A stretch of 64,000 nucleotides of DNA. Origin: Planctomycetaceae bacterium. Lineage in GTDB: Bacteria; Planctomycetota; Planctomycetia; Pirellulales; Pirellulaceae. This document shows positions 7,935 to 15,303 of this stretch, one piece after another; the first letter of the stretch is position 1, and the number at the start of each line of letters is the position of its first letter. The stretch is taken from contig JABJJO010000019.1 of NCBI GenBank assembly GCA_018660825.1, positions 1-64,000 on the forward strand, written 5' to 3'. The notes beneath the pieces are model-generated. The model did not search any database and was not told where the DNA came from. It saw only the letters and a list, made by a program, of their open reading frames with translations. Made by a program: the position numbers and the translations under genes.

Positions 7935-8933
7935 CTAAACAACAGCGCTTAAATGCACTAACCGCCCATCCAGACGCAATTGGGATCCGATCAAGCTGCC
8001 TTCGTCTCCGCGGTATTCTTCGCCAGCCGACACAGCGACCACTCGTTCCCAGCTCAATTTACTGAGGCGATCAAGAGCCCGCAGAATTTGTTGTTCTTTA
8101 ACTCTGCTGGGCGTCGACTGCTCACCTTTTTTGTCAAGTTGCCGCCTCTGCGCTTTACCCATCGTTTCAAGCACGCAGCCACGCATTACTCGATCCCATG
8201 CCTTTTTACACAACTTCTTCTTGGCAAACATTTCAATCGTTTGAACATCGCCATTAATCGCGATGATCCATCCCCGCGCATTCTGCGGATATATAAAAGT
8301 CTTTAGCGCGCGTTCAATCAGCCCCCGTTTCGACTCAAACACATCTTCCATTGAATTTGTATGACTTGATGCGGCGTGGGAATACTGCATGGTTTCCACC
8401 TTTTCCCATACCGCTCCCTGCGACGCATGGTGTACAGCGGCCTGTTCGCGTGCCATGGAGCCGGGTTCTTCGGACTGACTGGCCTGTTGTTGAAGCATAT
8501 AGGCTTCCCGCGCCTCTCGTTTACTCTCCTTCAGGATTTTACGCATCTCTGGAGTGGCGGCATTATTAGACGTTGAAAAAGCCGCTGATTTGCGGGCCCA
8601 GCGACCCTGCTCCACGCAGGATACAGGAATTTCCGCGAAGGATTTGGGCGCAATCAGGACGGTCGAATTACATATTCGATTCTGCTTTGCACCGACAAGC
8701 TGGTCGCCTTCCACAAACAAAACGTTGCACGGGCTGTTATTGGTCACGCATAGGGTTGGAACACTGCCCGCATCGCTAACTTCTTTCACATTAACCAAGC
8801 CCTCGTCAATCATTTCTAGCCCCGATTTTACGACCGTCTTCAATCCAATCTTTAAATATAATGGAAACACAGACAATCCGTCTGATTCAATGCGTTTGCC
8901 AATAGTCGTGGTTGGTAATTTGATATTATTCAT
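7935..8933 (-). CDS. ARPP-1 family (DUF6569-like) protein
   Basis: 332 residues from ATG at 8933, chosen because AGAGGTG lies 7 nt upstream and the protein then begins MNNIKLPTTTIG; the open frame extends to 9017 without a good start. The hallmark stretches are VEGDQLVGAKQNRI and the following IPVSCVEQGRW, which I recognise from the ARPP-1 family. That family is named for its association with ADP-ribosylglycohydrolase and rhodanese/phosphatase-type proteins; its biochemistry is not established to my knowledge. No signal peptide or TM segment. The second half has a charged helical region (KILKESKREAREAYMLQQQ). It heads a same-strand series with the kinase-macro and sigma-factor genes, and its 5' region holds the best-conserved copy of the bipartite promoter-like element, about 123 nt from the start codon. 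Confidence 0.8.
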   Translation of the reverse strand: MNNIKLPTTTIGKRIESDGLSVFPLYLKIGLKTVVKSGLEMIDEGLVNVKEVSDAGSVPTLCVTNNSPCNVLFVEGDQLVGAKQNRICNSTVLIAPKSFAEIPVSCVEQGRWARKSAAFSTSNNAATPEMRKILKESKREAREAYMLQQQASQSEEPGSMAREQAAVHHASQGAVWEKVETMQYSHAASSHTNSMEDVFESKRGLIERALKTFIYPQNARGWIIAINGDVQTIEMFAKKKLCKKAWDRVMRGCVLETMGKAQRRQLDKKGEQSTPSRVKEQQILRALDRLSKLSWERVVAVSAGEEYRGDEGSLIGSQLRLDGRLVHLSAVV

Positions 8934-9056
8934 CGCGTAACACCTCTTGCAAGTAACTAATTTAAGGATTGTTAACTGTTGATGAGCTTGCTTCTTCCGC
9001 ACCACAATTAACGACATTTTTGATGGCAGGCCTTAGACAAAAGTACCGCCTTCACT

Positions 9057-9087
9057 ACTTAAGAGATTTGCAAGATCGAATTTCCGG
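9057..9087 (-). promoter_or_regulatory. Bipartite promoter-like element upstream of the ARPP-1/kinase/sigma series
   Basis: Minus strand: CCGGAAATT, 12 nt, TCTCTTAAGT. Together with flanking bases it matches the ssb copy at 28 or more of 37 positions (9051-9087 versus 4887-4923), including 18 contiguous identities. The leader to the ARPP-1 start is about 123 nt, longer than the leader for ssb. If this is the target of the sigma factor encoded in the same series, the locus is autoregulated. Confidence 0.6.
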
Positions 9088-9169
9088 TACAAAATATTTT
9101 TTTTGCGAAATTAGTTTTCGATATAATAAATACCACCTAAAAACTCGCATACCGTCGCAAAGCACAAAA

Positions 9170-9364
9170 ATGAGCACCCAACAAATCCGCGATCAAAAGG
9201 GGCACCTGCTCGGAACGATATCTAGCAGTCCTAATAATCAACAAAATGCTCGTGATAGCCATGGGCGTTTCCTCGGGTCGTATGACCCGCATACCAATGT
9301 CACTCGGGACGCCTCCGGTCGTGCCATCGGTACCGGTAATTCTCTCGCATCACTGATTCGATAG
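9170..9364 (+). CDS. Small DxxGRxxG repeat protein (64 residues)
   Basis: Translated from ATG at 9170; the reading frame is open further upstream, but that part covers the promoter-like element and lacks a sensible start. The 64 residues contain three copies of a short hairpin-like motif: RDQKGHLLGTI, RDSHGRFLGSY and RDASGRAIGTG. The general form is Asp-x-x-Gly-[Arg/His]-x-x-Gly. The last two are separated by DPHTNVT. Small proteins with this repeat occur in many bacteria, but I know of no assigned function. It is divergent from the ARPP-1 gene and 86 nt upstream of the phosphoesterase gene on the same strand. A TATAAT-like box is at 9122-9127. Confidence 0.65.
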   Translation: MSTQQIRDQKGHLLGTISSSPNNQQNARDSHGRFLGSYDPHTNVTRDASGRAIGTGNSLASLIR

Positions 9365-9413
9365 CCCTTCCCCAAATCACCATTCAATTAGTATTATTTC
9401 GTGCGCTGTTTTA

Positions 9414-9435
9414 GTGTATTATGGCTCTAATACAC
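9414..9435 (+). promoter_or_regulatory. Perfect 8-bp inverted repeat before the phosphoesterase gene
   Basis: GTGTATTA (9414-9421) and TAATACAC (9428-9435) are separated by 6 nt. It lies directly upstream of the ribosome-binding site (AAGAGGA) and the ATG at 9451. It is AT-rich and lacks a T-tract, so it reads better as an operator or 5'-UTR hairpin than as a terminator. Confidence 0.4.
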
Positions 9436-9450
9436 CAAAGAGGACCATAA

Positions 9451-10389
9451 ATGTACGACATCATTGGCGATATCCACGGTCACGCCCAACCCCTCGAAGC
9501 TCTATTAGAAACGCTCGGATATACCAAACACGACGAAGTGTACTCGCACCCTGAAAACCGCCAGGTGATCTTCCTTGGCGATTTTATAGATCGCGGGCCC
9601 CACATACTCGAAACGCTAATCATAGCAAAATCCATGGTCGAATCAGGTACAGCCCTCGTCGTAATGGGCAACCATGAGTTCAACGCGTTGGCCTATCACA
9701 CCAAACACCCGACCGACGATCGGTTTCTCCGCGCCCACACCGAGAAGAACCAAAAACAACACCAAGCAACGCTTGATGCTCTAAATGAATCACAACTCGC
9801 GGACTACCTAACTTGGTTTGCTACGCTTCCGACACACCTTGACTTGGGAAGTCTAAGAATCGTACACGCCTGCTGGGACCAGACTCAACTAGACCTCATC
9901 ACACACATCTTCGCTGACCATGATAGCTTCAACGCTTCCTTGCTCACGGCAGCTAGTAGTCCCGGCGACCCATTATTCAACGCTATAGAAACGGTTTTGA
10001 AGGGACCGGAGGCACCACTGCCAGTGGGACACTCATACCAAGACAAAGAAGGTAACGTACGCTACCGCATCCGTATCAAATGGTATGAACCGTTTAACGG
10101 CCAAACGATCGCGCAATACATGATGCCCCCCACAACACCACCAGACCCCAACCTCAACAGACCATTAGTATTACCGTCTCATGCCAAACCGCAAGGCTAT
10201 CCAGCGACAGATCCCCCCGTGTTTGTGGGGCATTATTGGATGCCCAGCAAGTCCCCCGCACCGCTAACGCCGAACGTCACCTGCGTTGATTACAGCGTCG
10301 CCAAGCAGGGACTGCTCGTCGCATATCGATACAACGGCGAAAGCATCCTCGACGCAACCAACTATGTAGCGGTTCCCGCGCAAGCTTGA
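9451..10389 (+). CDS. Calcineurin-like metallophosphoesterase (Ser/Thr phosphatase / ApaH-PrpE type)
   Basis: 312 residues. The dinuclear-metal motifs are complete: GDIHG with Asp7 and His9, GDFIDRG with Asp44 and Asp47, GNHE with Asn74 and His75, and later histidines in VHACWD and VGHYWM. This arrangement is shared by PPP-type protein phosphatases and symmetric or asymmetric diadenosine-polyphosphate hydrolases. No signal peptide, so it is cytosolic. AGAGGA lies just upstream of the ATG. Its position beside a Ser/Thr kinase-macro locus makes two roles plausible: reversing the kinase, or hydrolysing a nucleotide signal. The sequence alone does not choose between them. Confidence 0.9.
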   Translation: MYDIIGDIHGHAQPLEALLETLGYTKHDEVYSHPENRQVIFLGDFIDRGPHILETLIIAKSMVESGTALVVMGNHEFNALAYHTKHPTDDRFLRAHTEKNQKQHQATLDALNESQLADYLTWFATLPTHLDLGSLRIVHACWDQTQLDLITHIFADHDSFNASLLTAASSPGDPLFNAIETVLKGPEAPLPVGHSYQDKEGNVRYRIRIKWYEPFNGQTIAQYMMPPTTPPDPNLNRPLVLPSHAKPQGYPATDPPVFVGHYWMPSKSPAPLTPNVTCVDYSVAKQGLLVAYRYNGESILDATNYVAVPAQA

Positions 10390-10418
10390 GCACACTGCGA
10401 CAAGTCCTCCCACAGTCG

Positions 10419-11618
10419 TTAATCACTGACGATATTCGAATCCACAACGTTGTTTGACTTTTCATCAGCTAACGCGGAGTGGTCACTTTCTACGTCAACA
10501 AGTACATTGTTGCTAAACAGCACGGACTTGGGTTTTGAATCGTCCACTGCGATTGCTTTAGTTTGCAACGATGAAAAAACGTTCCCAGAAATCGCAATAT
10601 TACTTGTACTTTCCAATTGTATTCCAGCAGCCATTAAGTCATCTGTATTGCGTCTGACCTTTCCCTCGCCAATATAACTGTTACAAAAATTATTGCCCGT
10701 CACCGCAACCCGCCCTGAAGACTCGCCAATTTTCAATGCCGGCTGGGTCATCAGTGTAAACGTGTTTGCACTCACTGCAATTCCATGGGCATCCCGCAAA
10801 TCAACGCCAGCGCCGTTATGTGCAATGACATTTGCGGATATCGTATTGCCGTAACAATCTCGGTCTAAAATAATAGCCGTTCCTTGGCACTCTTCGATCA
10901 TGTTGCCACTTACCACAGAGCCGTACGTATTTTCAATAATAACGCCGTGGCGTAGATGGTCGTCTAGATTATTCCCCGACATACATAAATTGAAACCATC
11001 AGCTATCTTAACCGCATCGAAGTTCTCCTCGAACTGGTTTGCTGACACCACAATATCGTGACACCCAGGCAGATTTAGACCAACTTGTTTGTTATAGGTA
11101 ATCAGGCAATCTGCGACCCGCGCATCCTCGTAGCAATAATCCAGCAATACTCCATCCCCGCCATGATGACTGACGGTTACGTTATGCAAGAAAATTTCGT
11201 TAACCAGAATTGCATGAATTCCGTTACCACTCTTCGGATTTCCAGTGATTCGTAGATTCGCGACCTGCACTCGCCACAACCGATCGTTTGTTTTCACATC
11301 ACGCATTTTTTCGTGAGCGATCACCAGTGCGGACCCGCCTTCTTCATTGACGTTAACAATGTGCGTCGAGTTTCCGGAGCCTTCAATACGCACATCCCCA
11401 GTTTTGAGACGCAGGGGGGCCGTAATCTCGTATGTCCCGGATGGAATCACCACTCGTCCACCCGTTTCAGGAACAGCATCTAATGCAGCTTGCAGCGATT
11501 GGTAATCACCAGCATTGATTTCCGCAATATTTTCATTTCGGTTTATCTGAGTTGGCAACGTAACCGCGCTGACTATCGACCCCAACAAAATACTCGCGAC
11601 TAACATAATCTTAAACAT
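10419..11618 (-). CDS. Exported right-handed parallel beta-helix protein (pectate-lyase / NosD-like fold)
   Basis: 399 residues with a signal peptide at about 1-18 (MLVASILLGSIVSAV). The start of the domain, GDYQSLQAALDAVPETGGRVVIPSGTY, is typical of pectate lyase-3 superfamily proteins. It is followed by many coil repeats of the form ISGNxF/VSANxI: VSANQFEENF, MSGNNLDDHL, VSGNMIEECQ, ISANVIAHNG, VSANTFTLM, VTGNNFCNS, ISGNVFSS. The fold usually binds or cleaves polysaccharide; catalytic residues cannot be assigned from sequence alone. Tail-to-tail with the phosphoesterase gene (about 29 nt). Two nearby in-frame ATGs (11618 and 11606) are both possible. Confidence 0.85.
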   Translation of the reverse strand: MFKIMLVASILLGSIVSAVTLPTQINRNENIAEINAGDYQSLQAALDAVPETGGRVVIPSGTYEITAPLRLKTGDVRIEGSGNSTHIVNVNEEGGSALVIAHEKMRDVKTNDRLWRVQVANLRITGNPKSGNGIHAILVNEIFLHNVTVSHHGGDGVLLDYCYEDARVADCLITYNKQVGLNLPGCHDIVVSANQFEENFDAVKIADGFNLCMSGNNLDDHLRHGVIIENTYGSVVSGNMIEECQGTAIILDRDCYGNTISANVIAHNGAGVDLRDAHGIAVSANTFTLMTQPALKIGESSGRVAVTGNNFCNSYIGEGKVRRNTDDLMAAGIQLESTSNIAISGNVFSSLQTKAIAVDDSKPKSVLFSNNVLVDVESDHSALADEKSNNVVDSNIVSD

Positions 11619-11678
11619 AATGTTTTTCTCACCCCTAGCGGATAATTTGTAATATTTTTTGTGTATTCAGTGTCTAGT

Positions 11679-13844
11679 TCAAGGGAAAAAGACGTCGTAA
11701 TCTTCTACCGACTTCACTGGCCATTTTTCAAACTGAAGTGTAGTAGCCCTCACGGTAAAGGGAATAATGCCGCGTAGTAAACGTGAGTTAGAACATCGTA
11801 CCTTAAGTAGGCCTTCAGTCTGATTCACGTCAAGTTTCAACGGTTTATACTCTAACAAGGCAGCCAATTCATTGTCGAGCTCCAAATCAATTGTGACAGC
11901 GGTTTGTAACTTACTCGAGCGTACGATTTTCACTGGTAATTCGACCACTTGTCCAGGTGCGGTTTCGAGTTCAACTTGCAAAGGCGCTACCTTCAACAAC
12001 GCTCCCTCTAGTATCATTGTTATTCTCGCATCTGCTGCAACGCCCACATAGCGAACTTGTCCTTGGGGATCGATGACCTCACCGAAACCCAAAACAACCA
12101 TTCTGGAAGTCCGATCAGTAGCCAACCATTCTGGCATAAAGCAGGGGTAGAATACATCTTTTACTCCGGCCTCAACGTCTACAAATGGTCCCTGAATCCC
12201 CATTCTGTATCGTGCTTGTTGCGATTTCATCATCAAATGCACCACTCCGTCATACCCATCATCACGCAACACCTGCAATGGCGCGGGATATGTTGTTCCT
12301 CGATGCACCACGCGTTGGCGATCCTTATCGACCACGTGTAGTTTAAACGGAGCTTTGAGCGTTACGCCCAATACCAAATCATCATTTCGATTTTCATCAC
12401 TGGAGCGTGACACCAAACTTCCACCGCTCACGGCACTCGCAACAACGGTTAACGCTGGCCAATTCTTTTCGGCGTCGCCAGAACTCGTGCCCACAACTTG
12501 AATCACAGTCGCCCTTACCGCCGCCTCGTCTCCCAACAATAGAACGACCGTCCCTTTCTTCTGACCGAGGGCAATCACAGGCTCCCCCTCGACCGATATT
12601 CCCTCCGGAAGGCCAAGTACTTTCAGGTTGACTTCTTGGGCGAATCCACCCTGCGGAATCAGTGTGACCGCGAGACTCATCTTTTCTCCAACCGCCGCAA
12701 CCGCCGTCGCCGCCGTTATCAATTCAAACCCCCGTTCCAGTTCATCGACCTGCAATTCATAGAACAGGTCGGCGGACTGTCCCCTCAAACTTGAACCCGT
12801 CACCACGGCAACCAACTCGCCATCGTTCTTGGCCACAAATCGCACTTCCGCGTCAAGCGACTCCGCCGTCGCGTCATCGTTCTCCGCGACCAACTTACCT
12901 TCTCCATCCACCACCTTTAGCGCAACATCTAAGTCTCCCCCTAATGACAAACTAACAGCTCGCACCTGATACTCACGTCCAGTTCTCACAGTGAACGTTT
13001 GCCTATCAAACGCCCCGTTCAATCGACGTCGCCGATCGTTACTCTTCTCCTCGGATTTTGTTGTTTCCGTTACGACATTCTCTAGCAATAAACGGTATAC
13101 GAACTGAGCAGCGCCGCGGAAATCCGAGTCGTGTATCACGACTCGATAGCGTGCACCTTTTTTTGCCGAGAACTTAATATCCAAATCGCGTCCTTCAGTA
13201 TCAACTTCATCAACTAACTTTATATCATTAGGTCCATAAACCTGAACCGCCGCGTAAAAATCGCTGCCCACTCGGCGAGCAAACACTTGCAGGGACACTG
13301 TGCCTGTTTTTGTTGCCACAAATCCATATTCATCTTTCTCCGTCAAACGTGTAATTTGTCCGGAAACAGCGACTGGCAATTCCCCTAATTCCATTGTCAA
13401 AGAGCGAAACCGGGACTCAACTCGTTCGACCATATCACTAACATAAAACAGACCTCGTTTTGATACTCCGTTCGCATTGGCCACTTGCCATGACACCCGA
13501 CCTAAGGCACAATTTTCATCTGGACTTATCACGGCCGCAATTTCACGGGGTATTGGCAAAGCGTTAGCGAAAATCCGTGGCCCTTCCCAATAGGGTCGAG
13601 GAGGGATTAGAAATGGACCAACTGGCCCTACTTCCATTAGTGACACCTCCGCAGAATGAACCATGATTTGTAAATCTGGCGTAAAATCATAACCGCCGAA
13701 TTGAACAGATGTTGCCGTTCCTTGTTGCACAAAGGGTGGGTATACGTAACCCACATCAGGAGATTGTGCTGACAGAGTGGACTGTAACCCCAACAAGTCG
13801 GTAACCACCACCAAGGCAAACAGCATCGTCGGCAATTTCCTCAT
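11679..13844 (-). CDS. Large exported protein with PPC (pre-peptidase C-terminal) domain, function unknown
   Basis: About 721 residues from ATG at 13844 (MRKLPTMLFALVVV, giving a normal signal peptide). The frame is open to ATG at 13937, which would overlap the upstream DUF1501 stop by 17 nt, and ATG 13868 is a third option. The mature start VGYVYPPFVQQGTATSVQFGG is the Ig-like opening found in planctomycete PPC proteins. A PPC-like beta domain (FTVRTGREYQVRAVSLSLGG, LKVVDGEGKLVAENDD) sits around the middle and all-beta segments follow. No protease triad is visible. It is the last gene of the PSD1 > DUF1501 > PSD1 > DUF1501 series and probably acts with it at the cell surface. Confidence 0.8.
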   Translation of the reverse strand: MRKLPTMLFALVVVTDLLGLQSTLSAQSPDVGYVYPPFVQQGTATSVQFGGYDFTPDLQIMVHSAEVSLMEVGPVGPFLIPPRPYWEGPRIFANALPIPREIAAVISPDENCALGRVSWQVANANGVSKRGLFYVSDMVERVESRFRSLTMELGELPVAVSGQITRLTEKDEYGFVATKTGTVSLQVFARRVGSDFYAAVQVYGPNDIKLVDEVDTEGRDLDIKFSAKKGARYRVVIHDSDFRGAAQFVYRLLLENVVTETTKSEEKSNDRRRRLNGAFDRQTFTVRTGREYQVRAVSLSLGGDLDVALKVVDGEGKLVAENDDATAESLDAEVRFVAKNDGELVAVVTGSSLRGQSADLFYELQVDELERGFELITAATAVAAVGEKMSLAVTLIPQGGFAQEVNLKVLGLPEGISVEGEPVIALGQKKGTVVLLLGDEAAVRATVIQVVGTSSGDAEKNWPALTVVASAVSGGSLVSRSSDENRNDDLVLGVTLKAPFKLHVVDKDRQRVVHRGTTYPAPLQVLRDDGYDGVVHLMMKSQQARYRMGIQGPFVDVEAGVKDVFYPCFMPEWLATDRTSRMVVLGFGEVIDPQGQVRYVGVAADARITMILEGALLKVAPLQVELETAPGQVVELPVKIVRSSKLQTAVTIDLELDNELAALLEYKPLKLDVNQTEGLLKVRCSNSRLLRGIIPFTVRATTLQFEKWPVKSVEDYDVFFP

Positions 13845-13920
13845 GATTCTCGCCATATTGTGGTTCATTGAATTTTGACCGGCTGCTAAGCCTTGAGAGA
13901 CCTGACTAACTGTTAAGTGG

Positions 13921-15270
13921 CTATGCAATAATTTCATCTATTCGTTTACCGCCGGTGACCAGCGGAACTGGGCGACCCAACGAATCCGGATAGATCTTAG
14001 CAGGATTTATGCCCATCAAATCCAAGATCGTATACAACAAATCCTGCACACCATAGGGAGTCGTCGTCGGATAACTCGCCGTGTCATCGCTAGCGCCAAT
14101 AACAGCACCGCGTTTTATCCCTCCGCCGGCAAGAATTACACTCTGACACATCGACCAATGATCTCTACCGGCATCCTTATTAATTCGCGGCGTCCTTCCC
14201 ATTTCCCCCATCATCACAACCAACGTTTCGTCCAACATCCCCCGTTGATCCAAATCCTCAATCAACGCACTAAACGCCTGATCCGTGGGCGGCACCAACG
14301 CTTTACGATGTCCCGTAAAATTATCAAAGTGCGTATCCCAACTTCCATGTGACACTCCGATAAATCGCGAGCCTGCTTCCACCAGTCGCCGCGATAATAA
14401 CGAACACTGGCCAATCGATGTCATGCCGTAACGCTCTCGAACCGCGGACTTCTCGCCTTGGATATTAAAAGCTCGGCGGGCAGCGGGACTTGTCACCATT
14501 TCCAGAGCCTTTTCATAATATGTGTCCATCGTTTTGGCTCGCCCCACACCCCCTCCTCCAGCGCCCAATGCATTAGCGCGTTCCAACAAAGTTTTTCGTC
14601 GTTCAAACCGGTTTTCATCTATCCCTTCCACAACATTCAAATCACGCACGGCGAACGTTGGCTCAACCGGATCCGTTTCAATCGTAAAGGGAGCGTAACG
14701 AGGTCCGTAGAATCCTGGTCCGCCCGGACCAAGCGGTTCAGGAACTTCAATATAAGGCGGGACAGCGCCTCGATGGCCCAACTCCCGCGACACAATGGAT
14801 CCAATCGAAGGGTAATGCTCATTGAAGGGAACTCCCTTGGCCTGACCATCTGGGAAATTGGGTTTATAGCCGGTCATAACCCAATGCCGGCCCGTTTGAT
14901 GAGCATTATCACCGTGACTGTGACTACGCAAAATCGTGAATTGGTCGACAATCTTCGAACACATCGGCAGAATTTCACTGATTTGTGTACCTGGTACATT
15001 CGTTGAGATTGGACTAAAAGGACCTCGAATTTCGCTCGGGGCATTGGGTTTCAAATCCCACATGTCTATATGACTTGGCCCCCCTTCAAGCATCAAAAAT
15101 ATACAGGACTTAACTCGGGCTGGTTTCGCACTAGCAGCAACAGCTTGCATTTGCAACATGCTCGGCAATGACAAACCACCAAGCAATCCGGTAGCACCTA
15201 GTGTCAATACGTTTCGACGCGAGATCTTGTCGCAGAATCCGCCCTGTTTGCTAAATGAAACTTTAAACAT
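13921..15270 (-). CDS. DUF1501 protein (Tat-exported, alkaline phosphatase/sulfatase-like fold), GRDHW subtype
   Basis: 449 residues. The twin-arginine signal is SRRNVLTLGATGLLGG. Conserved DUF1501 stretches: LEGGPSHIDMWDLKP near the N-terminus, SHGSWDTHFDNF, and GEMGRTPRINKDAGRDHW near residue 365, which resemble metal-site regions of the alkaline phosphatase superfamily. No activity has been firmly assigned to the family. It lies 33 nt after the PSD1 gene at 15304; PSD1 then DUF1501 is the recurring order in this window. The partner lacks a canonical N-terminal CxxCH, as does the partner of the other paired GRDHW member at 37008. Confidence 0.92.
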   Translation of the reverse strand: MFKVSFSKQGGFCDKISRRNVLTLGATGLLGGLSLPSMLQMQAVAASAKPARVKSCIFLMLEGGPSHIDMWDLKPNAPSEIRGPFSPISTNVPGTQISEILPMCSKIVDQFTILRSHSHGDNAHQTGRHWVMTGYKPNFPDGQAKGVPFNEHYPSIGSIVSRELGHRGAVPPYIEVPEPLGPGGPGFYGPRYAPFTIETDPVEPTFAVRDLNVVEGIDENRFERRKTLLERANALGAGGGGVGRAKTMDTYYEKALEMVTSPAARRAFNIQGEKSAVRERYGMTSIGQCSLLSRRLVEAGSRFIGVSHGSWDTHFDNFTGHRKALVPPTDQAFSALIEDLDQRGMLDETLVVMMGEMGRTPRINKDAGRDHWSMCQSVILAGGGIKRGAVIGASDDTASYPTTTPYGVQDLLYTILDLMGINPAKIYPDSLGRPVPLVTGGKRIDEIIA

Positions 15271-15303
15271 CTGATACTCCTAGGGTTAGGCAACAATCCC
15301 AAA

